NCBI GenBank assembly: GCA_013397865.1 | Contig: VZTI01005061.1 | Coordinates: 847,032 to 911,031 of the forward strand | DNA length: 64,000 nucleotides | Source: Struthidea cinerea | Lineage: Eukaryota > Chordata > Aves > Passeriformes > Corcoracidae | Direction of reading: 5' to 3' | In this document: positions 50,011 through 62,150 of the stretch, piece by piece | Numbering within the stretch: position 1 is the stretch's first letter | Layout of the letters: each line of letters starts with the position of its first letter | Notes under the pieces: generated by a model | Seen by the model: only the letters and a program-made list of their open reading frames with translations | Told to the model about the DNA's origin: nothing | The model's database searches: none | Made by a program: the position numbers and the translations under genes

Positions 50011-52088
50011 TAGCCTAGACGAAGGGATATTAATGATTTTTGTTTTTCAGATGGTAATTTGTCTTTGTGGTAGGGGTGGCCCATTAAATTTCAGCTCACG
50101 TCCTGATGGAGATCAAAAGCGAAGGGGAGAGGGAGAGGGAAGCAGAGAGCCTTGTGCTGCTCCTTAGCTCCGCGCATTGTTAGAAACTTATGGGGAGTGT
50201 ATGGGAGGGTAGGATTTCCAGAAACAACCTTTGTCGATCCAGCTCCAATATCCACACCAAAGTTGGAGACCTGTATTTTCCAGCACTACCATCTGCTCCT
50301 GGTGCTGCCCAGGAGCACGCTTACTGTTACGCCTCAGAGGAAACAAACAAAAGGTGTGCTTGCCACGTCGGTCCTGAACCTGTCTCTTCATGGGCTTTTA
50401 GGTGGAGCACAAATATCGAGGACTATCTATGTCCTAAAGGTTCACTGTCCTCTGTTGGCTCAGTTTAGACTCTTAGATAATTTCCTGTCCTTAGAAAAGG
50501 TCTCCAAACATGGTAGATGCCAGGTCCTGTTTTGCTGGGTTTTTTTTCCCTAACTTATTTATCTATTTTTGGTTGGGGTTTACATTTTTTTCCCCATTTC
50601 TTTTTTCTTCAAACTATTTATATATGGATATATATTGGTTAGGAATCATAGTAAAGTTTTGTTTTTTGTTGTGCAAGCATTCCCTCTCATTACAGAAAAT
50701 ACTTCTTTTCCTAAATTATAGTCTGAGTTGCAAGAGGTTTGATGTCTTTGCCTCTGGATGGGTTCAGTGGTAGGCTAAGACCCCAAGCTGACTGCACAGT
50801 GAACAAAATAGAAACCAACTAAGCTAGAAGTTATAATGGGCTTTGATTCTCACTGCTGCTTGAGATCAGTAGAGATCCCAGGTGAGCGAAGGCAAGGAGG
50901 AGGAGTGAGGGTAGCTGGAACAAACTACTCATACAGAAAAGTACTCTCTTGGTTGTACATCTGATCTGTACGCACCCAAGGCAGAAAACTGGTCATAACT
51001 GCAGAGAAAGTGGCAGTGGATAAGAAAAATCCTGCTGACATTTAACCAGATTTTTTAACAGAGATTTAGTTTTTAAACAGACACTTGAATCAACCATATC
51101 TTTCATTTTTTTCTCCTTTTGCACTAAAACTTTTCTGATTGGATTGGACGATAAGTAGACTCTGCACTAGGCAGTAGCAGGGAATCTCTGTGTTTTATGT
51201 TATGCCTCTTGCATTTTCAGTGAAGTCTAGGGAAGTTGTTCTGTTCTTCTCTTGATCTTGCTTTCTTTCCTTAAAGAGGCCAAGTTTTTGTCCTCCCCTG
51301 CCAGGGACATGTTAATCCTGAAGTCATGGGGGAGAGAGAGATCCCACCCTTCAGAATATAGATATTTGCTTTGTACATCCCCCCAGCCTGTTAGGCTGAT
51401 GGAATTGGCAGTGGTTGCCCTCTGTGACCTCCCTCCCTTCCTGCAAAAAGCTGGGGCAACCAGCTTTGGGAGGAGAAAATGTGCAAACTCCAGCAAGTGA
51501 AAAAGCACAACCCCAGAGGACAAAAGGCTTGAACAGAGAGATGCGGGGGATGAGGTTCTGCATAGAAAATAACTTTTAGCAAGCTGGCCTTGATCAGTTC
51601 ACACTGACTGGAAATGATGTCATGGGGATGGGTTCAGTAGGAATGTGGGTAGCCCAACAGAAGCTTGATACAAGTGGTGCCATGGAATTTTAGTTGCTTT
51701 GCAGTAAGATGAAAAAAGTTCCCAGACAAAATGGCTTTGGTTGTCCACTGTGATTGCCCTTTATTTTCCAGGCCGTCAGCTGACATGGATGACCATACCC
51801 CCAGACTATAAACTCTTTTCCTCTTACCTTGTAGTCAGTTGTAAAAGTGCTGCTTGACTTGGGCTGAGACATAGGGCCCTGTTGGAGGGAAAGTTCCTGG
51901 AGAGCAGGCTCACTCTGTGATATTAAACATGGCTCGAACAATAGATTTCTATTTTAGTCAGGATGAATAATCATGAGAACAGACATACTAGGGTTAAATA
52001 AGACCATCTGCGTGAATGTATCTTCCTGAAAACAAATAGATGCCGGGCAAAGTTTCAGTGTGCAGCCGGGGCTGTTGCCTTGCTGTTC

Positions 52089-52103
52089 GGCAAAAGGGGG
52101 CAG
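52089..52103 (+). promoter_or_regulatory. CTCF-like motif
   Basis: The sequence ggcaaaagggggcagt matches the core of the CTCF consensus (CCASYAGRKGGCRS), keeping AG-GGGGC-AG. It lies in a small GC-rich patch within AT-rich DNA. This is a by-eye motif only. Confidence 0.3.
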
Positions 52104-55100
52104 TATCCAACAGTGCCAGGGAGCGATCCGCCGCTGCCGCCTCCCTGTCTCGAGCGCTGGCTGGTTCGTGCTCTATCAACTGGGATCTGGGGATTTAGGG
52201 TGTTATCCGGTAGCCCATGTTCAGGTGATTCCTTGTAAAGACATCATAGAGGTTAACTGACTGTCTAAAAGATGCAAGATCAAAGCTGTAATTGTTTCAC
52301 TTTGTGGTTGCATCACTTCCATATGCTGGTGAACGATTGGAAATTAAGGATAATACTGTATGATTGCAAAGCTAGTTTTGTTCACGTTTAGTAGTCTGAC
52401 AGCAGTAACCTTACCCTGTTTTTACTGTACTGATTTTAGGGAAAGCATGATGAAGTCCTAGCTTTGGATTGCTGTTGGTATAAATGCCCTCCAAGGAATT
52501 GTCATCACTGTTTTCCGTAGTAAGAAAACCAACATTTTCTTCTCTTAATTTAACTTTCTTTGAGAACTCATTTGTTACAGCCTAGAGAAATATATTGATC
52601 CATCTCATAAAATATTGGTTTTAGAATGCATTTAAAAGCCTTTTCACCTTTCATTTATCTACATGCCTGGATTATTAGATTAGCACTTCTTAGTTCATTT
52701 TTTTACTGGGAGCCATGGGCAATTTCACAGAGGGTCTGTCATTGGAAAGCCATGCACTGGACTCCAGCTTTGTCAGGTTTCCTAACTGTTGCCCACTGCC
52801 TTCATGACAAGAGCTGCAGCATCAGGGGCAGACCAGTCCCAGGAGAGGGGATGTGCTGAGGAGTAGGGAGTCGGTCACTGTAATGTGAAGGGGTTCCACT
52901 GCTGGGGTAGTGCCGAGATTCAGAGTTTAGGTGCAGTCCAGTGTGAAGTCTTCAACTGGATTTGCCTTGCTGGAGATCATGCCCACGAGATCATTTCTAG
53001 TATAAAACTGAAAAAGGGAAATTTAATTACTTGCAGAGAGTGGCGAAGGCAATTTAGAATGGTTCTCTAGGGGTAAAGTTCATTGGTGTTCGTTGTGTAG
53101 CGGCTGTGTAAGTACCAAATCACACTGAGATCGCAAAGTCAGTCTTAAGTGATGGACTTTCCTTTTATGGACTGAATACTGGGAAGATGAACTGCCACAA
53201 TTTTGGGTTGGATCCTTGTGATTTAGTCCAGGAGACAAACCATGGCGTATGGCACTATCCCTGCTGTGCCTTGAAATGGGCTGTGTCTTAAGTGTTGTTG
53301 CTTCTGAGGATCAAGTCAACAGCTCTTTGTTATTGTTCTGTTACTTAAGAAAACAAAAATCAACTCACTGAAGGCAGTATGTGAGATACTTTTATTATAG
53401 GGATTGTTTCTCTTGTTTTTAGACTGCTGACTTGTCCGGTGTGCCCAATATCAGGACATATCCCATCTCTGTCCATGGTGACAACTTCCATTAGTTTCAG
53501 TGGGAGCTGAGTGTGAGACTGTAACAGCTCTTTGAGCCTGCAGCTTGTGTGGACAGTGCTTTGCTTGCTGGAGATTATTCTTCAAGCACAGTTAACCTCA
53601 GTATTTATTTCACCGCTCTTCTCATTGTTGTCAAAAAAAAAAAAAATTACTGCATGACAGCAGTTATTTCTTACCCCAGGCTCAAACCGTGTGAGCAAAG
53701 TGCAGCAGAGCTCTGACAGCACAACTGTGACTTTCAGCACGCAGGGTCTCCTTGACTACAGCGCCACGACTCCCAAAGTTACCTCTGCTTCAGAACTCAT
53801 ATAAAGCACAATTTTTAAGGTCCACAAAAAATCACTCAAGGTGATTTTCCGAAGATGAATATATCAGTAGTAATACTCCAGAAGCATTACTGTTATCAAA
53901 AATGTATCTACAAACCAAGCGGGCTTGTTTTGTTTCTGAATGTAATAACTTGGGGAGGTAATTTGCATGTGAAGGATGTTACCAAGTTACAGAGTATGAC
54001 TCTGAATTGCTGGCAGGGCTATTCATGTGCTTGTAATTAAACATATACCAAAGCACTGTGCTGGTTAAGGACTGGTATGTCTTTATTTGCTTCTTAGTGA
54101 GCTCTAAATGAGACAATAAGTAAACATGCTGATTACTAGTTTTAATCCCCAAATCAATTGTGAACACCTTGGGTGTTTATAAATCATATGTGTAATTTGA
54201 TTGGTGTTCAGAAAGGGGTCATTTGTGGAGAGAGCACAGAATATTTTCTTCCCAGAAGCTGCTGTGAAGGAGCTTGATCTTACAAGGTGCTGCATGTTCT
54301 TCATTGTTGTTAACGCGTCTCCGGGAAACAGCACCCAGCACAACCAGACCCTGATAAACACAAACTGTAGCAGTGTCTGACCTCTGTGGCTTTGTTAAGC
54401 AGGCGAAATGCTTATGGGCTTGTTAGTCTAGATAACGTACTCCCTATTAGGCTGTTGCTGCAAGTCAAATAAATTGCAGAGTGCCAGTTTCAAAGGTTTG
54501 ACTTTATCCATGGTGCAGCAACATGTGACCAGCCAGGACGTAGCAACCTGCAAAGAACCACAGTCATCAGTTTTATTTCTGCCAAATGTTGTGTTGCACT
54601 CAAAAGCTTCATCGTAACTTCAGACCCATGAGGCAAACCCATTCTGTAATTGGGAATATCACGGGAGGATCTGGTGATGCTGAATGGATCCTCCAGTAGC
54701 CTTGAACCCTCTGTGCTATGGAGGACATACTCTGATGCTGGATACTCTCGGATATTAAGCAGAGTTGCCATCTGCAGTCCTGCAGAACAGCCCAGCTAAT
54801 ATATCACAGATGATCTATAAGCCATTTGCAGTTTAAGGGTTTGTGACTTCTGAAGTATGTATATTTTGCAGATTGTTTGTGCCATAGTCTTCAAAAACTG
54901 TTAGCTTTTAAAACAAGCAGATGGCTCCAACAAAATATATTTGCTGGCACCTGGAACAGGTGGATCTGGAATCAATTTATGCAGTGTAATTTTTTCCACA
55001 CCCCTTTTGGAATAATTTTATACCCTGGAGCCACCTAAGGTGCTTATTATGTAGCCAATAGGGAACAGCTTCTGTCTGACTACATAAGATTTTACACATC

Positions 55101-56734
55101 TTTTATAGCTAATGCCTAGATTGAAATGCAAAATTTAGTGCTGGGAGTGCATGTGAATTTGTGAAACTCCCTGGAGAAAATGGGGGTGCATGTATCAGTG
55201 AATGAATTATGCTTCTCCACAGACAGAGCGAGGTTTTTTTAGTGGTAACAAATGTCCTGTGTTCAGTGTTTGTCATTTTAAAAGCAGTATTTTTCATTTC
55301 AAGTGTAAACCTTGTGCAAACCTTGTGCAGGTTACTGATATAGAGTGAAAATGAAAAAATAGCTTCAATTTTATTTGAAAGGATAACAGAATGAAAATTT
55401 CTTATGTGGTATGAAAGTGTCCTGACTCAGAGATCAAATTGGTGGTTCCAAAATATGGCTGTGACAGTTATGACTAGTTTTGTAGGAAAGAAGCAGATCC
55501 TGCCTGTCTTCTCGAAGGGCAGGAAACGAAATTCCATGAGAGCTTGGCCGCATCCTCATTCTTGCAGCAGAATCAGGGACAACAAGCTTACCCAGCTGTG
55601 TGGATTCATAGTAACTTCAAAGGGGTTTTGAGTGGGCGCTGTGGAACCATCTGCACAACTCAGAGGTATGATTAGGAACTAAACCTGGGAATACTTTGGG
55701 GCCAGCCTCTTAAGGGAAGAGGAATCTGACTACAGATGGCCTGTTGGGCAGGTTTAATTGCTTTGCTGTGTTGCTTGGCCACGTAGAAGTTGTTTAGCCT
55801 GCTGTTTCATCTAAAGGTTGCTTATTTATCTCCTATGGTGCTGATTTACAGCACATCAAAGATTAGGGGCAAAAAATAAGGCAAAAAAGGAAAGAGTAGG
55901 AAGTTCACTCTGAAAAACTCAGTTTGACAGGATAATATAGTAAATTCAAGAATGCAGAAAGAGATGCTTTTGGAGCCTGTATATATATAACACATGGAAG
56001 GAAAAATTGGCTAGGTCTCAGAAGTTTGTTAGAGTGATTACAGATCCCCCTGCCCTGCCTCATGTTCCTTTCTCTGCTCTCCCTTCCCGATTGAAGATGA
56101 TTGTCTGCCAGAAGGAGATTTTTGAACACATGGTTTGGACAGGGCAGTCTATATTTATAAAACACTTAATATTTCACACTCTGACCTTTTTTGGGTCCAC
56201 TCCACGTATGATGGGCATTTTCATTAGAAACACAAAGCTGAGACTTAGTTTCTGTCTGTGTCCAATGTGCTCTTCCAGTCTAAGAGAGCTTAACTTTTAG
56301 ATGTAATTGCAGCTTGTAACCACCTACTTAAAATAAAAGACAACAGGAGAAAGAATATCATTAGTGGCTTGTGGTAGGATAAAGAGACATACTTCCTCAA
56401 CATGAGCAAAATAGGAATATGCACTGTAACCATGTGCTGTTCCAATACTGACAAAGGATGAGGTGAAGTTACAAATAATATGAAAAATTTCACATTTCCT
56501 GCTTTGTGAGGATAATCAAGTGATATAATAGCACAACTTAGCCTTATTTCCATTTTAACATCCATGCTCAGCAGTCAGAAGTAATAATCATCAGGGACAG
56601 AAAGTGCGGCATAAAAGGACTGTGGCCTGGAGAATTTTGTGCTTATCTGTTAAAGATATCATGAATAATGATGCAGATGGGCACCAGGTAGGGTTGCCAG
56701 TGACTGAAATCTGTACAAATTAAACTTTGAGGTC

Positions 56735-56812
56735 TGTGAAAAGCTGGTCTTATGTGACTTGCTCAAGGTCATAGAGTGTGTTAGTGGCAGAGGCAAGGTT
56801 ACAAGCCCTGAA
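56735..56812 (-). mobile_element. MIR/L2-like relic
   Basis: On +, 'gtgacttgctcaaggtcata' followed by 'gtgttagtggcagaggcaag' matches the antisense MIR core (gtgacttgcccaaggtcacacagctagtaagtggcagagcc) well. This is the best-preserved MIR-like core in the window. Confidence 0.7.
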
Positions 56813-59800
56813 AACACTTATTCAAACACTTAATTCTATATGTGTAGCTATGAATGAAATGTTTAATCTTGTTGCTTTCCTGCATCAAAGCCCTAAACTC
56901 GTGCCTTACAAGACTATGGATTTATCTCCATGCTAGACATTGCCAGCAGGTAACTTGATCGTGCAAATCCTGTACTCATCTAAACAGTTCAGTGTAAGTG
57001 TGACTACAGTTTGAGAAAATAAGTACCCTGCTTGCATGTGCACTATCCATCCCAACATTTTCAAGATGAACTAGGGATTATTCCTCTATTTTGCATTTTC
57101 ATATGCATACCAGACATGCATCTATACAGGTTGAAATAAAACAAAAACAAGTGATTAACATCTTTAAAATTTAATATTTCCCCCCCTTAACCAACAGAAA
57201 TTGTTCCCAAGAGAGTAATTTACTATATACTTTCTGTATTTGCCTAGGACTGCACATCAGGAATACAAAACATGATTTTGCTAATGCTATGTGTTCCTGC
57301 TAATGAGTCTTTGAAATATTAAACCAGCTTATATTTGGAATGAGTTTTGCACACCTCCTTGTCTATGGTAGCTTTGCAAATCCAGGCTTCGCTGTTTTGC
57401 CTCAGAGAATTATGAGTTTATTATACTCCTGGAATGCTAATAGCACTTCATTTTCCCCCTAAATTTCTTCTTCATATTTATTTATTGATTCTTCATTTGA
57501 GCACAGTTTCACAGATAATGATGGTACTACTGAGAATAGCTGGTGTGAGTTAATTTTAAGAAGGTTGAAGTTACAATGCCATCCTTTTTTTACAAAAATT
57601 TCTCTGCAAACTTCATAACCTAAGGCATCCAAAATGCTAAATTAGTTAAGATGACTGGATAAGATTACTGCCAGTGCTACATTTCATTCCTGGTTTCATC
57701 AAAACAAAGCACATCAAGGTTGACAAGTCCAAATTGAATTTTGCATTGAAAACTCATGGGCAGGTTTGAGGATGATGTGCTTTGGGCAAGCAGTCTTTGG
57801 TCATTTGGTCTTTACTCAAATGGAGTACTCACAATGACCTGTGAGAGAACACATGTGAACAGGGTTTTTAGCATTTTACCCTTTAGCTTGCATTTTACTT
57901 TTGATTCCTGGGATTCTTCCCCATCTGGTCCCTCCTCCCATGGTGATGGACTCCAGAAAGGTGCTTCCAGTCATTTTTTCTGCCTTCCCTGAAGGCACAG
58001 AACTTCCCTGAGCCGATTCATGTTCAAGCTGGTCAACCATTCTAAACAAACATCCAATTTTGATTTAAATATTCATGAAGGAAGAGAACATTGTGCAGTT
58101 CTTGGTTAAGTGTTTAAAATTCAGCAACTCTTGCGATTATGTTGCCTCTTAGTTGCTAGGTTCTTGGTCCTGTTATGCTCTTATCCAAAGAGGAGAGCAT
58201 CACAGTTTCTTGCTGTGGAAGTACTCATGAACTGCAGTCGAGTAATCTCTTAATTTTTCTGTGATATTTCAGTATGATACTGGATTTTCCAATGTTTTTT
58301 CAATCCTTATTGCTTGACGGCTCTTCTCTGAAGTTTCTAAGCATGCTACAAAGAAGACAGTAGTACTGACAGCTACAAAGGTTTGGGAGAACTGGAACAA
58401 CAGAGGTTGTAGAGCAGCACTGAGCAGATAGACAGCAGGAGATAAGGACTGTAAAGTTGGAAGGCAGAAAAAAGGGATAGTGGTATAGGAAGCTCTTGGC
58501 ATGAGGAGCCTGGTGTGTTACAAGCCCGAGGAAGAACTGGAGTAGCTGCAGTGGTAAAAGGCAACAGCAGGGTTTGACTGGCAGAGGAGGATGGCTTGCA
58601 GCAGCAGCACTGCTTGTAAATGAGAGCAGTATTATATCAGGGGAACTCTGCAGGGAAATGTCAAAACATCTGTCTGCACTTTGCCTGGGCATGACCAGAC
58701 TCTCATTCAGGAGCACTGTGATGCAGGCAAGGAGAAAAGAGACACTTTAAACTAACTGAGGGCAGAGTTCAGGTAGCATTTCTGGTGAGGAAGACATTCC
58801 ATTCTTGCAAGTGTAAGATCCGAGCCTGCAGAATCAAACTCACTTTTGCAATCTGTACAAATTCATGAAAGTGTTACTAATTTCAGTAAAATGACCTGTG
58901 GATGAGAGCTTACTGGCCTGAGTTCTTGATTGCTAACACAAGGCAAACAGTTAAATTATTTGCAAAAGTTATACTAGTATAGGGTTCGGCTGCACTAACC
59001 TTAACTGTGATCCTTGTGGTTTGAGAGGACTAGAATCTTCCCATAAGTAGTACAATTTCTGTTTTTAGTTTGGAAAGATGTTATCATTTAATGAAAACTC
59101 TTTGTTTTCTGGCAGCCTACTCTGCTATCCGTTTACAAAGCTCTCAGAGGGCTTGGACGTCCACGAAAAGTTCAAGAGCCCAATTCTACTCACAGATAGA
59201 TGAGTGCAGCCTCAGTGAAGAGCTCCAGTTGTGCTTTACTAAAGACTGTAATATGAGCCCAAAAAATCAAAGACAAGTTTGTACTTATGGAACCAGATTG
59301 CATAGGGATGATATTGGTCCAGAGGCACTCTCCAAAGTGAGGTCTGCAAGATTATGCTGTTGCAAAACCCAGCACCAGGAGAAGCATTTTTAGTTTTAAT
59401 TAAAAAAAAACGTGAAACAACATGATCTCTATTTCTGCTGAATTTTAGGCTTCCACATGTTTAAGCATAAGATGCAGAAGTAATTGATTAGAAACAGAAG
59501 TAAAATAATGAGGCTTGCTTTTTTTTTCCTTTCCCAATCTGATTCAACTGAGGAAGGAAAAAAAAACTTCTGAAGATTTTACATGAGTTGAGTAAGACTT
59601 TTCTCCACAAATAGACCAAATGAACTACTGAAGTGCTTCAGTGAAGTTATCACAACAGCCATGAGACAGTGGGATTATTTCCATGGCAGACTTCTACCTG
59701 ATAGAAATGGGTTTAAATTAATAGTATAAAAAATCGGAAATAATCTGATACATGTAGTTCTAATGGTCTAAGATACTTGTCGAAGAGACAAGAGCCTGAT

Positions 59801-61204
59801 GCTGCAACAAGGGACATCAGTAGGAAGAGTTCAATTTATGCAAGTTAAAATTGGATTTTTCATCTTTAAAAAACCCAAAAAGTTCACATTTTGCCGTTCT
59901 TATCCAATGAATATTTCGTTTTGAAATTGAGGTACTACCTGAGTCAGAGCTGCAGGAGATGGCCCCATGTTTTCAACCTGACAGTGCCTCTTTAAAATGC
60001 TGTATAATTCAGGCATCTCTTATTTGTTTTGAATAGCAGAGCTAACATGTCTGTCAGTCACAAAGACTTGATAGACATGATTAGAAGGCAGGAGATCAGG
60101 AAAAATGAGTGCTTACCACAGCCAACTCTTCCCAGTGAAGAAGTGAGTGGTTGGGTGGCAAATTTATAACTAAGGTGTAACTGAAAGCTTTTTTAGAAAT
60201 GTGCTTTGTAGACTGCGTTGAAATGGTGTTTTCTATTACGACCAGTTTCTGGAACAGATTATCATGATTGTAGGAAGCACTTCAAAGCAGATTGATGTAG
60301 GAAGATCTTTCACCAAAAACTTCAGCTTCTCTGTAAAACAGAAATCTACAAATGTGTCTGCAATCTGTGTTGTTTCAGCTACAACAGCATTTATTTGATA
60401 GAAATGGTCTGCTCTTAATTTCCAAAGTACTACAAAGCTCTTTTTATTTTGCTGGCCCCTCCATTTCACAGAGGGGTTCAAAGGTTGTGTTTCCTTTCTC
60501 CTATATCCTTCTAAATTTCTGTTTGGTATTTTTTAAAGGCTAAGATTTAAAGATTATAATGAAATACTGAGCTGCATCTGATAAAGTCAGACACTAATTT
60601 AATATATTGGTGGCCAGACTTTCATAGAAGAGACCGTAACGCATTGCCTAGTCCGTTCCCCCAGCTCAAACATCATCAACCAAACCTCCATCATTCAGCT
60701 GAACACATGCTCAGCTGAACTCAGCAGTAGCTAAACCATGGTAGGACATGGAAATGCCCTTAAAATATATTAATTTCTGAATTTTCACACGCAAGACTAG
60801 TGATATTCCATTTCATCAAGACTGCTAAAAACTTTACTTGTAGGCTAAAGTCTGTATCTTTGAGAATTGAAGTCTTCTGCTTACTAGCAAACACAGGACC
60901 AAATGTGGAAAGCCTTCTTTCTGGTTGGGATAAAACCAGGTGGTAACAGCCCATTGAACTGTGGTGGGATGCCAGTAAATTATTCTTGGTTTTCAAGGAT
61001 GTTGAAAAGAGAGGAAGCTTGTGCAGAGAATGAAAGGCAGCCATAAGAACAAAGACAAGAATCAATTAGAACTGTCTTGCTCCACTGTATTTAGTAGCAC
61101 ATGCAGAGGACAGGAAGAAGAATTTACAAAAAAAGTCATCATTGTTATTTAGTGTAATATAGTATTATATTATTACAGTATCCAGCTGTAATATAACGCA
61201 CCCA

Positions 61205-61330
61205 TTGCACTGTCCTTTACAAGTCTTAAGTGAACAAATTGATTTTTTACCAGGGAAGAAGATGAGACAAAGAGAAGTCAAGTCTCTTGTCTAAGCTCAT
61301 AGAGGGAGGCAGTGAAAGACAGTCCTGCAG
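61205..61330 (-). mobile_element. MIR/L2-like relic
   Basis: On +, 'gaagatgagacaaagagaag', then 'tcaagtctcttgtctaagct' and 'catagagggaggcagtgaaa' follow the antisense order of a MIR tail and core. The copy is diverged. Confidence 0.55.
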
Positions 61331-62040
61331 CCACAAACATTTTTTTGTGTTTGATAGCAGAAATATGATGGATTCTTTATGTTAAAGCAGGGCCTTGAAA
61401 TAGTCCCTGTACATTCTGGGAAATTATTTTTTCCTATAAAGCAAGGCCGAATGCTCTTGTAGGATATATTATGAATACTTATGGTAAGTGTTAAAAAATA
61501 AAGTTTTTATATCCACAGTGTCATTAAATGAACAATTCTGACAATTCAGAATACAAATTATTCATAAAGTGTGGTGAGTAGGTGAAGTTATCTTATGCAG
61601 AGGACTTATTCTGGTTCTTTCTGAAAAAGTACAGATCACACTCAAATAAGCTTCTAAAGCAGGCAACCCTGTGAACACTTCCTTACAATTTCTTTTCTCC
61701 AACATAGAAAATTAATAGCCAAGCACCAATTTTGTCTGTATTTTTAGTGAGCATAAATTAATCTACTTAATATGTAGTGTGTTTCTTGCACTTCCACATA
61801 ATTAAATAATATTTGTTCTTAGAAACTATTCATCCTGTGTAAACCTGCTTCCTGAGTAAATATTTCTTTAATTACTAGAACAAATAGATTGTGGGATTTG
61901 GAGTCGATTATCACAGCATTTCTTTCCCTGATGTGTGCTTCAGATGTGCACAGCAGAGAGGTCTGCTAAACACAGCCAGCAAACACAGCAACCAGCTTTT
62001 TTGCAGTTTGAAAATAAATACATCTTATGAATACTCCACA

Positions 62041-62150
62041 CCTACAGAACCCTTCATTTGGGGATTACAAAGTGCTTTGCCATGCTTTGTGGGTATTCTT
62101 TATTTCCATTTTAGGGAAGGATAAAGTGAAATGGAAAGAAAGAGACTAGG
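62041..62150 (-). mobile_element. MIR/L2-like relic
   Basis: On +, 'ttacaaagtgctttgccatg', then 'tatttccattttagggaagg' and 'gaaatggaaagaaagagact' follow the order caaagtgctttgcaaa…attatccccattttacagatggggaaactgaggc of antisense MIR/L2/L3 ends. Confidence 0.5.
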
